34,976 bases of DNA from Candidatus Saganbacteria bacterium (lineage in GTDB: Bacteria; Margulisbacteria; WOR-1; XYC2-FULL-46-14): NCBI GenBank assembly GCA_013202975.1, contig JABMQY010000048.1:1-34976 (forward strand). The letters are read 5' to 3'. A program made the position numbers and the translations under genes. Of the stretch, positions 16,196 to 24,385 are shown piece after piece. The notes beneath the pieces are model-generated. The model was not told the origin of the DNA and searched no databases. It worked only from the letters and a program-made list of their open reading frames with translations. Position 1 is the stretch's first letter; each line of letters begins with the position of its first letter.

Positions 16196-16995
16196 CTCCA
16201 GCCCATCTTAGCCCGTAGCAGACCCCACAAGTCATAATCTTTAAAGCGTATAAGTTTGGTGACTAGCTTGGAAGGTTTTACAGAAACAAAATCTCCGGGA
16301 AGCAGAGAAATCTTAGTCTGACCGTCAATAGTTAACAATATCTCCTGCCCCTTTACCAGTCTGACCAATACCGGGTTATTCAAAACAATCGATCGATTCG
16401 CCGCGCGATGGGGACAGATTGGAGACAAAATAAACGAATGGGCATTGGGGGGAAGAATCGGTCCCATTACCGCAAAATTATAAGCGGTCGATCCGGTGGG
16501 GGTTGAAATAATCAGACCGTCCCCGACATAACTTGCAATCAGCCTTTCTGATAAATAGGCTTCCAGCTTTATTGTCCGTGCAATTTCATTTTTCCCGATA
16601 ACAACATCATTTAAAGCCAGGCTCTTCTTTATAGTTTTTATCCCTCTGGAAGAGCGCGTCGCAACACCGACCTCCAACATCATCCTTTTGTCAATTTTAA
16701 ATTTTTTCGCCTTGATTTTTGAAACTGCAACAGATATTTCATTAAGCATTATTTCGGACATAAGCCCCAGCCCCCCCAGATTCACAGAGAGGATCGGGAT
16801 GTCCATTTTGGTAGCTATCTTTGAAGCACGCAGGATGGTTCCATCCCCGCCAAGAGTAATTATAAACTCAAGTCCTTTGAATTTCTTTTCATCAAGAAGG
16901 ACCTTGTAATCCGCAGCTAAATCGGAAACCAGCTGCTTAGCAGTGTTTACAATTAACTCATCTTCCCTTTTATATATTATCCCTATTTTCTTCAT
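16192..16995 (-). CDS. nadK: NAD kinase
   Basis: NAD kinase phosphorylates NAD to NADP in the cytosol. The 267-residue protein has the diagnostic TLGGDGTIL (G49-G50-D51-G52), the LNDVVIGK segment for the NE/ND motif, and GDGLIISTPTGSTAYNFAVMGPI, the conserved substrate-binding stretch. Length is normal for the bacterial enzyme. It follows the membrane-anchored protein gene with 39 bases between, within which lies a 20-base palindrome. No clear Shine-Dalgarno site is seen before the ATG. The gene converges with the 71-residue copy 2, the stop codons overlapping. Confidence 0.94.
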   Translation of the reverse strand: MKKIGIIYKREDELIVNTAKQLVSDLAADYKVLLDEKKFKGLEFIITLGGDGTILRASKIATKMDIPILSVNLGGLGLMSEIMLNEISVAVSKIKAKKFKIDKRMMLEVGVATRSSRGIKTIKKSLALNDVVIGKNEIARTIKLEAYLSERLIASYVGDGLIISTPTGSTAYNFAVMGPILPPNAHSFILSPICPHRAANRSIVLNNPVLVRLVKGQEILLTIDGQTKISLLPGDFVSVKPSKLVTKLIRFKDYDLWGLLRAKMGWS

Positions 16996-17005
16996 TTCAT
17001 AGTAC

Positions 17006-17025
17006 GGACAGGTCGCGACCTGTCC
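17006..17025. repeat. 20-base perfect palindrome (dispersed repeat family)
   Basis: GGACAGGTCGCGACCTGTCC is a perfect palindrome between nadK and the gene upstream of it. It shares the core GGTYGCGACC and flanking CCCTA with the hairpin at 34407-34434, which suggests a family of interspersed palindromic elements. No T-run follows in the direction of transcription, so it is a poor intrinsic terminator. Confidence 0.7.
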
Positions 17026-17034
17026 CTATTCCCC

Positions 17035-17574
17035 CTAAAACAATTTCAAATAAACCATCAGCCAAATTATACCAAGAATAACTGACATTATAAAGAGAAC
17101 CTGAACCAGCCTAAAAAATCCCTCCATCATGCCAAGGCGGCTCTTTGGAAATTCGAAAGAATATTCCTGAATTGACTGATCAACCATATCCAAAAGAAGC
17201 AGTCCATCCGGCCGGTAAACCGCATTGCTCTCAATAAATTTGCGCCGCAGGGCCGGATCGGCCGGATCAGAGGAGATCGATCCCCCATGCAGATGTACAA
17301 TAAATTTTTTGTGCTCTTTTTCTACTAGAAAGTCGGCCGGAGATTCTCCAACATGGGATTTACCGGAAACGATGGTTAAGATCGTGGCCCTAAGCCCTCT
17401 CTCTATTATTTTGAATCCATTATTTTTAAGGAGTTCTTCCGCCTCTTTGGCAGCAGAGGAATGATCATCCTGGAGAGGGGTTTTCTTCTTGCTTAGAATC
17501 CACTGAGTCAGCAAATAAACAATAACCGCTCCCAGAACAATACCAAAAACAAGAAAAATCAGGTTTATTTCCAC
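17035..17574 (-). CDS. Membrane-anchored protein with possible nuclease-like domain
   Basis: From the GTG at 17574 the protein has 179 residues: an N-terminal membrane helix (EINLIFLVFGIVLGAVIVYLL), a soluble middle domain (AKEAEELLKNNGFKIIERG, then ADFLVEKEHKKFIVHLHGG, then LRRKFIESNAVYRPDGLLLLD), and a C-terminal membrane helix. The middle part resembles the strand-helix order of PD-(D/E)xK folds, with D in ADFLV and no clear catalytic Lys, so activity is uncertain. I prefer this start because an extended -10 (TGCTACAAT) lies only ten bases upstream; a longer reading from an ATG at 17640 would begin upstream of that promoter and overlap the divergent gene. It leads a unit with nadK. Confidence 0.55.
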   Translation of the reverse strand: MEINLIFLVFGIVLGAVIVYLLTQWILSKKKTPLQDDHSSAAKEAEELLKNNGFKIIERGLRATILTIVSGKSHVGESPADFLVEKEHKKFIVHLHGGSISSDPADPALRRKFIESNAVYRPDGLLLLDMVDQSIQEYSFEFPKSRLGMMEGFFRLVQVLFIMSVILGIIWLMVYLKLF

Positions 17575-17584
17575 AACAGCTGGT

Positions 17585-17593
17585 ATTGTAGCA
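17585..17593 (-). promoter_or_regulatory. Extended -10 promoter for the nadK unit
   Basis: The minus strand reads TGCTACAAT. The GTG start is ten bases downstream, giving at most a few bases of leader. It lies between divergent genes; the opposite-strand lytic transglycosylase has a TGATAGAAT-like -10 about 20 bases away. Confidence 0.5.
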
Positions 17594-17639
17594 CAGGCAA
17601 AAAGATTGTGATAGAATGGATCTACTCCGAATAATAACA

Positions 17640-19642
17640 ATGAAAAAACTCTTCATAATCCTCATTGCATTTTTTTTGATCCAGGCGGCTGCATCTGCGA
17701 ACAGCGCCTTTGTTGCCGGCTATAAATCATTTCAACAAAAAGAATACAAAAATGCGATAGGAAATTTTCAGGAGTGTCTGGACGACCCGGAATTTATTCT
17801 GCCCGAATATGCCCGCTTCTTTATAGCCAAAAGCCACTATCAAAATTTTGAGTTTGCCAGCGCCGAGGCTTTGGCAAAAAAGTTATTGAGGATAAAAATT
17901 CTATTTTGCTCCCCGACGCTTATATCCTGATCGGAAAATGCCGCCTGGATTCGCACAAAAACAAGGCTGCCGCAGACGTCTTTTCGTATCTCCTAAAAAA
18001 ACATCCCGGCAACCGGCTGGAAGCGCTGGCACATTACCTTTTGGCCGAATCAATAAAACGCCAAAAAAAATATAAACAGGCCTATAATCTTTACCACCAC
18101 ATTGACACCTATTATCCTCTCTCTGCTTATGCCAAAAAATCCCGCATAAATATGCGCAAGCTTGAAAAAAAATACAAGTTCAGAGAACCAAAAGCTTCGG
18201 CCAAAGCACTCTATGAAAAAGGCAAAAAATACTGGAAGAACTACCGCTACAAAGAAGCTGCCGCAATGTTTACCAAATTGATGAAACAACACCCAAAGAG
18301 TAAATATGTAAACTCAGCACTTTATATGACAGGCCTGGCAGAATACGAAACCAAGAATTACAGCTCAGCAATCAATACCCTGGAAAGAAACATAAAGGCT
18401 CGCGGCTCTCACCGCAAAAACAGTTATTATTATTTAGGGCGGGCTTACGGCCGCAGGGGAAAATACGAAAAAGCGGTAAATGCTCTGCAGTATTTTATCT
18501 CTTTACATCCAAAAAGCCCCTTAGCCGATAACGCGTACTACTATATTGGGTATTATCATGAGATCGAAAAAGATTTTGATTCCGCTGTCACAGCCTACGA
18601 TAATCTTCTAAAGAAGTATCCTATCAGCCCCATAGCAGATGTCTCCCTCTGGCGTCTTGGCCGGATTTATTATCGTCAGGGCAATCACGATTACGCCCGC
18701 CGTTATTTTGCCCAGGCCTTTAATTACCCGGTCGGAACATATACCCACAGGTGTATTTACTGGTGGGGAAAACTGACTGAGGTTAAGAGTAAAAAGGAGG
18801 CAGCCGCACTCTATGCTTATGTAATTAATAACTTTGACCACACCTACTATTCTTATCGGGCTGATGAAAAATTAAAGAAATTGGGATACCAGTCCCCGCT
18901 CAATTATGACAACATCAAACAAAGCACCCCGAAAGAAAACGAAGAGCTTTCAGATAGGGCAAAATTGTTACTGGAAGCAGGTCTCACACAGTATGCAAAA
19001 TATGAGGCCGGCCCGGCACCTGATAACAGTTATCATTCCAGTCTGGGATTGGTTTTACACAAGTACGGAGAATACCGGGCACCGATGGGTCTTGCAGAGA
19101 AAAAAATAAATGGGGCCATCTTAAAAGGGGAAGCCGGAAAAATACAAAAAACCACCTGGCAGCTGGCCTATCCAAAGGGATTCTGGACCTATGTGACCAA
19201 TTCGTCAAAAGAGTATAATGTTGATCCTTATCTGGTTTTGGCTTTAATCAAACAGGAGAGCCGTTTTACGACTAAGGCCCGTTCCCGCTCTTATGCCCGC
19301 GGATTAATGCAAATTATTTCGTCAACTGCAAAAAGGATCTGCCGCGCACTTAAAATCCCCTATTCTTACTCCAGACTCTATAAGCCGGAAACAAATATTC
19401 GGATGGGGACCTATTATTTGTCTACTCTCATCAAACGCTTTAATGGAAACACAGCCCTGGCTCTGGCCGGATATAACGGCGGACCGGTCAGAGTAAAAAG
19501 GTGGGTCAATGAGTGGTATAATGGGGACACCAGAGACTTTGATCTTGATGATTTTGTCATAAATATTCCTATCAAGGAAACCCGCCAGTATGTCGAAAAA
19601 GTACTGGGGAATTATTACCAGTACAAGAGGATCTATGACTGA
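17640..19642 (+). CDS. Lytic murein transglycosylase with TPR-like repeats, split by a -1 frameshift
   Basis: The product cleaves peptidoglycan glycan strands in the periplasm. It begins at 17640 with a signal peptide ([20 protein letters not shown]), continues with TPR-like helical repeats (AxxxFxxLLKKYPxSxxADxAxYxxG), and ends in an SLT domain with the catalytic Glu in [16 protein letters not shown], then GLMQI, and ALAGYNGGP. The coding frame changes by -1 near 17876-17882: frame one runs into a TGA at 17928-17930, while the second frame carries the repeats and SLT domain to 19642. The joined protein would be ~665 residues, similar to Slt70. Whether this is programmed, a true mutation or a homopolymer sequencing error cannot be told from the sequence. 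The 3' end overlaps ruvB by eight bases. Confidence 0.8.
17876..17882 (+). other. Slippery heptamer A AAA AAG at the transglycosylase frame change
   Basis: The heptamer stands in the X XXY YYZ phase for the upstream frame (GCA AAA AAG). A one-base backward slip joins it to the downstream frame, giving [20 protein letters not shown], which continues the repeat pattern. A purine-rich CGAGG lies ~10 bases upstream; no strong downstream hairpin is obvious. Confidence 0.5.
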
Positions 19643-20648
19643 TGAAATTATTTCGGATTTAGAAAAACGGGACGAAGAATTCTCCGGCATTCGTCCTCAA
19701 AAAATGGCCTCTTTCCTGGGCCAGGAAAAAATAAAAGACAATCTCAAAATCGCACTCCACGCTGCGGCAAAAAGAAAAGAACCGGTTGAGCATCTCCTTT
19801 TTTACGGCCCGCCCGGACTGGGAAAAACCACCCTGGCAAGTATTATTGCCAACGAGATGGCAGTTAATATAAAAGTAACTTCTGGGCCGGCAATTGAGCG
19901 GCCGGGGGACCTTGCCGCAATCTTAACAAATCTTAAAGAATTTGATGTTTTATTTATTGACGAAATTCACCGCCTAAATCGAATCATTGAAGAGGTCCTC
20001 TATCCTGCCATGGAAGATTTTGGTCTAGACCTTGTGATTGGAAAGGGCCCCTCTGCCCGATCAATTAGAATTGACCTTCCAAAGTTTACTCTGATTGGAG
20101 CAACTACTCGAGCCGGGCTGTTAACATCCCCGCTTCGAGATCGTTTTGGAATGATTTGCAGACTAGAATTTTATAAAGCATCTGAGCTGGAGCAGATCAT
20201 TATTCGGGCGGCAGAAGTTTTAAAGATTGAAGTTTCAAAAGAGGGATCACATGAGATTGCAAAGCGCGCCCGCGGGACACCGCGGATTGCAAATAGAATG
20301 CTTAGGCGCGCCCGCGACTTTGCTCAAATTCGCGCAGAAGGAAAAATAACCAAGGAGGTCGCCCACGCGGCACTTGATAAATTGGGGATTGATGATTTGG
20401 GATTAGATGATATTGATCGAAGAATCTTAAATACTATTATTAAGAAATTTAATGGCGGTCCGGTTGGGCTTGGAACCCTGGCTGCCTCAATTTCTGAAGA
20501 GCCGGACACGATTGAAGATGTATATGAACCCTATCTTTTGCAATTGGGTTTTCTTGAGAGAACGCCAAGAGGACGATCTGCTACATTAAAGGCTTATGAG
20601 CATTTGGATATCCGCAGACCATCTAAGGCGCAGATGGGGTTGTTTTAG
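19635..20648 (+). CDS. ruvB: Holliday junction branch-migration helicase RuvB
   Basis: RuvB is the hexameric motor that drives branch migration with RuvA. The 337-residue protein has Walker [10 protein letters not shown], Walker B LFIDEIH, the sensor GATTRAG, the arginine-finger region PLRDRFG, and the C-terminal winged helix with [12 protein letters not shown] and TPRGR. Motifs and length fit the family closely. I start it at the ATG at 19635, with AAGAGG upstream, overlapping the transglycosylase stop by eight bases; an in-frame earlier start adds 15 residues not found in RuvB. ruvA and ruvC are not in the window. The 3' end carries the left arm of a long inverted repeat. Confidence 0.96.
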   Translation: MTDEIISDLEKRDEEFSGIRPQKMASFLGQEKIKDNLKIALHAAAKRKEPVEHLLFYGPPGLGKTTLASIIANEMAVNIKVTSGPAIERPGDLAAILTNLKEFDVLFIDEIHRLNRIIEEVLYPAMEDFGLDLVIGKGPSARSIRIDLPKFTLIGATTRAGLLTSPLRDRFGMICRLEFYKASELEQIIIRAAEVLKIEVSKEGSHEIAKRARGTPRIANRMLRRARDFAQIRAEGKITKEVAHAALDKLGIDDLGLDDIDRRILNTIIKKFNGGPVGLGTLAASISEEPDTIEDVYEPYLLQLGFLERTPRGRSATLKAYEHLDIRRPSKAQMGLF

Positions 20649-20736
20649 GGGATAGGGGTTAGGAATTAGAGGTTAGGGGTAAGGGATTAGTAAATTTTTT
20701 TCTACTATCCCCTAAACCCTAGCCCCTAAAACAACC
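20638..20736. repeat. 26-base inverted repeat with G-rich loop
   Basis: The left arm (20638-20663) covers the last codons and stop of ruvB; the right arm (20711-20736) abuts the next promoter. The arms pair over 26 bases with two mismatches around a 47-base loop. The left arm and loop contain four runs of three or more G with TTA-type spacers, so a G-quadruplex is possible on the plus strand. It could act as a terminator-like structure, although no simple U-run follows. Confidence 0.75.
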
Positions 20737-20764
20737 TGAAATTTCCCCAAAACCAATGCGATAA
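20737..20764 (+). promoter_or_regulatory. Sigma-28-like promoter, site 5
   Basis: TGAAATTT (20737-20744), 14 bases, CGATAA (20759-20764), then six bases to the ATG of the MutS-like gene. No Shine-Dalgarno site is present, so a leaderless message is predicted. Confidence 0.75.
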
Positions 20765-20770
20765 AAACAC

Positions 20771-22198
20771 ATGCGAACAGGATTACATCTATGCGGCGGA
20801 GCAAAAAGGGTGTTGGAGCTTGACCAGCTAGGTTATCAGCTGGCCTCAAATAGCCATACAAAACTTAGGGATCCAACTTATTTCAAAGCCAAAGAGTTAC
20901 TCCAATCCCCTCTTGCCAGCAAAGGAGAAATTCTAAAAAGACAAAATCAGATTAGATGGATGGTAGAAAATCCGGAAAAAAGAGTTGATATTAGCAATAG
21001 ACTAGATCGTATTTGCGCTTTTGTCTCACCAACTGACGGCAATTCTTTTCAAAAATTCCTCCCCTGGTTAACCAAAAGGACCTCTTTTCATGAAACAGAA
21101 GAGGCCTATTATGGCATCCTAAAAACACTTACTGAGGCAAAAGAGATAGCAAGGATATTGGGAGTTCGAATGAGCTCTCTTGTTACCAATGTTAGAAGCC
21201 ATGATCTTAACCTCCAATCATTCTTCAATCTATTTCTTCAAACTGATATTGAGGATTATCTTGAAAGAGAGGTTGAGGATAAGGGCAGGGGGCTTCTCAG
21301 TATTAATACACAAATAAAATCAGGGGATCTAACAATTGATGAGATCGCAATAAAAAAAGGCGGGAAAACTTTCAAATACAGGGACCTATCTCTCGCCACT
21401 TCTCAGTATTTGATGCTAATGTTTAACCTGCTTAAAACTAAAGCCTTCCAATACCAAAGAGAATATAATTTACTAAGAGATGCCTTATTCCAAATAGACC
21501 TTTATCAGGCCTTAGCAGAATTATCTCTGCAAAAAGAAGATCAAAATCAGCGCGGACAATATTCTCTCCCTACTTTTATTGACTCTCCAGAACTTAGGGT
21601 AAAAATCACGAATGGCTGGCACCCCTTTGTTGATCTTGGTTTTGAAAAAAGATTTGTCCCCTTTAATATCCATTTGGGAGAAGAAAATGAAAGGGTAATT
21701 ATTGTAACCGGAGATAATCGATCAGGAAAAACAACCCTGTTTAGAACTATCGGAATAAATCTTGTCCCGGCTCAGGCTGGAATGCTTACCCCCGGCCAAG
21801 TTGAAACATCAATTTTTGATAATTTACTAGTTCATCGAAGCACCCCCACAGGTGCCGGATCAGGGATGGGGGATCTGCAGGCAGAAGAGAGAGAGATAAC
21901 CGAAAAAGTTAAAAAAATAGAAGAGGGAGGAAGGAGTCTCTTTTTGGTTGATCAGTTCGGCGGAGCAAATACAGAATATAGTGGGATTATTAGTAGAGAG
22001 AGAAGATTAATTAAGCGGGCTGCCACCTTTCCAAATGCCCTTACTCTTCTAATAACCCATCATCATGAGCTTGCACGAGAATTTGAGGATGACCCTAGAG
22101 TTCGTTTATTAAATCTTGACAAAGAACGCATTCTTCAACCTGGAGTTGTAGAAGCGGGCTACAGTGAAGAAGGCGATGGTTTTTTGAGGGATGGATAA
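20771..22198 (+). CDS. MutS-like ATPase lacking the mismatch-recognition domain
   Basis: The 475-residue protein resembles the lever/clamp and ATPase parts of MutS. The ATPase (~275-450) has Walker A GDNRSGKTTL (G314-L323), a helix with PAQAGMLTPGQVETSIFDNL (like MutS vPA...A...diFtRi), Walker B LFLVDQFGGANTEYSG, and THHHEL as the H-loop. MutS proteins have LIDEIGRGTS at Walker B; here the catalytic Glu is Gln (D394-Q395) and GRGTS reads GGANT, so hydrolysis may be slow or absent. The N-terminal mismatch-binding and connector domains are missing, so this is not mismatch-repair MutS. Helical residues ~40-270 match MutS domain III. It is expressed from a sigma-28-like promoter, apparently leaderless. 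Function unknown. Confidence 0.8.
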   Translation: MRTGLHLCGGAKRVLELDQLGYQLASNSHTKLRDPTYFKAKELLQSPLASKGEILKRQNQIRWMVENPEKRVDISNRLDRICAFVSPTDGNSFQKFLPWLTKRTSFHETEEAYYGILKTLTEAKEIARILGVRMSSLVTNVRSHDLNLQSFFNLFLQTDIEDYLEREVEDKGRGLLSINTQIKSGDLTIDEIAIKKGGKTFKYRDLSLATSQYLMLMFNLLKTKAFQYQREYNLLRDALFQIDLYQALAELSLQKEDQNQRGQYSLPTFIDSPELRVKITNGWHPFVDLGFEKRFVPFNIHLGEENERVIIVTGDNRSGKTTLFRTIGINLVPAQAGMLTPGQVETSIFDNLLVHRSTPTGAGSGMGDLQAEEREITEKVKKIEEGGRSLFLVDQFGGANTEYSGIISRERRLIKRAATFPNALTLLITHHHELAREFEDDPRVRLLNLDKERILQPGVVEAGYSEEGDGFLRDG

Positions 22199-22243
22199 CG
22201 TATCTAGTCCTCCCAAGTGTTCGTAGAATTTTTAAAAATAACC

Positions 22244-22271
22244 TGAAATTTCTCGCAATAGCCGGCGATAA
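22244..22271 (+). promoter_or_regulatory. Sigma-28-like promoter, site 6
   Basis: TGAAATTT (22244-22251), 14 bases, CGATAA (22266-22271) preceded by CGG, close to the classical GCCGATAA. The ATG follows after six bases, as at sites 1 and 5. Confidence 0.77.
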
Positions 22272-22277
22272 AAAAAC

Positions 22278-24083
22278 ATGCGAATCTCACTATCAACATT
22301 AATAACAAAACCACAACACTTCGGACGAATGGGTGTTACGGATGAGCCGAATGGGAGTCCTGTATCAGCAGGAAAACAAATAATCCCCTCTCCTGCCATG
22401 CCGCACATTGTTAGCGCCGCTCCTCCGGACGAAATTTGGGATGGATGTGACAAATTGATTAGTGAGGGAAAACCTGAAAACGCCTGGAAGCTGATCCTTT
22501 GGAAGGTTCAAGCCGAAGGATTCTCCCGCCCCAGGTCTTTTTCTGAACTGCTTCAATTTACTCAAGCAGTAGATGAAGGAGCAGCAATCTTTGCAAGGTT
22601 TTTAAAAGCTTATCCAGAGACTGAGAGGGTAAAAATCTTCGACAACCAATTTGCAGATCTCACAGAAAAAGATCTTGTCGCAAGCTGGCCGGCTATTGCT
22701 GGTATCTTCTCTCACCTGTCAGAGAAAACAGGAAAAGAAGATATTTCTCTGGGAACAAGGATTTTGACAACTCTTGACAACCACATCGTAGATGGTCTGT
22801 TTGCCTACGCTCATGAGATAATTGGAACAACTGTTTCTGATGGAATTGCAGAGCTATTAACTGATCTTGATGAAATAAGCACCTCAATCCACACAAGGGC
22901 CTTGGCTGTTTTTGAGGGGGAGAGAAAGCCGGTAGGAATAAAATCAACCGCCTTAGTTAAATTAGACCAAAACCTGCCAATTAAGCCGGCAGAAGAGCTG
23001 GCTGTCTTTTGTCATGAACTAAAAAAAATTGATTCAAAAACACAAACATGGGTTTGGACTAATGCCTTGATATTAACAGTTTTGGGAGCAGCTGCATTAT
23101 TACTCCCGGTACTACCAACCTGGTTTTTGTTAACATATCTTTTAACTCCCCTCTCCGGTCAACGGATTTTAAAATATTTTCTTGACAAAAGAAGGATCAA
23201 AGGCCCACTTAGAAAAAAATTAAGGGAGCTGCTTGATAATTACTCTGATGAAGAGATAGCTCTGGTATTGCGCCAAAGGAATATTTCTGATCGACTTGCA
23301 TTAAGAGATATTAATCTTCTCTCGTCAGAAAGAGAACATGCGGTTTCAGAGGTTAATCTTGACATGATTAAACAACTAACCGGACATGATGAATCCTTTG
23401 AAATCACAGACTATCAATCATGCAAAAGCGCTCTTGAAAAAAGTCCAAACTCAATCGCATTTCAAACCGTGCTCGAAACTGCAGAAAAAGAAACGGAAGA
23501 CCCCAAAAATCAATTAGCCCTGCAATCAATCAAAAAAGAAGTCCCCAGAATGGGAACTGAAAAAATTAATGACCTTGCAAGAATGAGCCCTGAAACATTA
23601 ACCCGCATAACAGCATTGCTCAACACAAAAGATATCATAATGCTTGGATACAGAAAGCATAAAGACAAGGCAATGGTTATTATTAATGAAGAAATTATTT
23701 TGCGCGCAAGAAGAGAAGACCAGGCTATTCAAGAAGGACAAGCTATTACTCCTGCAAGAGAATACCTGTACGAAAAGGCATTAAACTGGCATGCCGAAGA
23801 TTTTAATGCTTTAGCCAAAACCGGACTTTTTGAAACTTTACTCTTTTTTCTGCCCCCGCCAACAATTAAGAGAATTATTCGAATAGCTGATTCTGATGGC
23901 AGCTCCCTCACCGGCCCAAAAGATATCGCTATCTTATATCTTTTAGAAAAGGCAGAAGGGGGAAGTCAAGATGCTAAGAAAGAATTTCAAAATACCAAAG
24001 AATTAGACCTTTCCTCAAAACAGAAAGCAGCCTTAACAAGGCTTGGGGTAATGCAAAGGATCGAGGCCTTGAAAGAAAACTAA
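22278..24083 (+). CDS. 601-residue membrane-anchored protein of unknown function
   Basis: I do not recognise this family. Residues 1-50 are Pro/Ser-rich without a signal peptide; ~50-250 are helical and acidic; ~258-290 form one or two membrane helices (WVWTNALILTVLGAAALLLP onward); ~295-600 are helical and charged, with motifs such as YSDEEIALVLRQRNISDRL. No catalytic signature is visible. The ATG is six bases after CGATAA and lacks a ribosome site, so translation is probably leaderless. It follows the MutS-like gene but has its own promoter of the same type. Its stop overlaps that of convergent hgcB. Confidence 0.65.
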   Translation: MRISLSTLITKPQHFGRMGVTDEPNGSPVSAGKQIIPSPAMPHIVSAAPPDEIWDGCDKLISEGKPENAWKLILWKVQAEGFSRPRSFSELLQFTQAVDEGAAIFARFLKAYPETERVKIFDNQFADLTEKDLVASWPAIAGIFSHLSEKTGKEDISLGTRILTTLDNHIVDGLFAYAHEIIGTTVSDGIAELLTDLDEISTSIHTRALAVFEGERKPVGIKSTALVKLDQNLPIKPAEELAVFCHELKKIDSKTQTWVWTNALILTVLGAAALLLPVLPTWFLLTYLLTPLSGQRILKYFLDKRRIKGPLRKKLRELLDNYSDEEIALVLRQRNISDRLALRDINLLSSEREHAVSEVNLDMIKQLTGHDESFEITDYQSCKSALEKSPNSIAFQTVLETAEKETEDPKNQLALQSIKKEVPRMGTEKINDLARMSPETLTRITALLNTKDIIMLGYRKHKDKAMVIINEEIILRARREDQAIQEGQAITPAREYLYEKALNWHAEDFNALAKTGLFETLLFFLPPPTIKRIIRIADSDGSSLTGPKDIAILYLLEKAEGGSQDAKKEFQNTKELDLSSKQKAALTRLGVMQRIEALKEN

Positions 24084-24382
24084 GAACAGCAAGACCCGGA
24101 ATCGCCAGAACAATCGCAAGTTGGTGCGGTTCCTCGTAAAAACCCGGTAACCATTGCAGCAGCACAGCCAACCCCTGCTTTAACTTCGATTGCTTTCGCC
24201 GGACAATTTTTTTCACAAGCCCCGCATTCCATGCAGGCGTTTTTATCAACTATTTTCGCTTTCTTATTCTTTATATCAAAGACATTATGAGGACAAACCT
24301 CAACACATCTTCTACAGCCGGTACATTTTTTCTGGTCCAGCTTTAAGGTAACAACATTTTTTAGATATTCTTGTTCTCGCAT
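24080..24382 (-). CDS. hgcB: HgcB, ferredoxin partner of mercury methylase
   Basis: HgcB is the 2[4Fe-4S] protein thought to reduce the corrinoid of HgcA and to pass Hg(II). The 100-residue protein has clusters C20xxC23xxC26xxxC30P and C50-M-E-C53-G-A-C56xxxC60P; the CMECGAC segment is a hallmark separating HgcB from ordinary ferredoxins. It also has C73, the position known to matter in HgcB, and a cysteine-rich tail ending C98-C99, the vicinal pair expected to bind mercury (C89 and C91 are extra). The gene follows hgcA with three bases between and a GGAG site inside the hgcA end. Motifs and pairing together make the call firm. Confidence 0.93.
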   Translation of the reverse strand: MREQEYLKNVVTLKLDQKKCTGCRRCVEVCPHNVFDIKNKKAKIVDKNACMECGACEKNCPAKAIEVKAGVGCAAAMVTGFLRGTAPTCDCSGDSGSCCS

Positions 24383-24385
24383 TAT

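Noticed and set aside
19590-19634. An earlier in-frame start for ruvB
   Set aside because: The added 15 residues are encoded by the other frame of the transglycosylase end and are not found in RuvB; the ATG at 19635 has AAGAGG upstream.
20649-20690. A telomere-like or CRISPR-like repeat in the GGGGTTAGG stretch
   Set aside because: The units are irregular in length and spacing and are better explained as one arm and loop of the 26-base inverted repeat.
24080-24382. An ordinary 2[4Fe-4S] ferredoxin
   Set aside because: The CMECGAC motif, C73, the terminal Cys pair and the adjacent hgcA identify HgcB.
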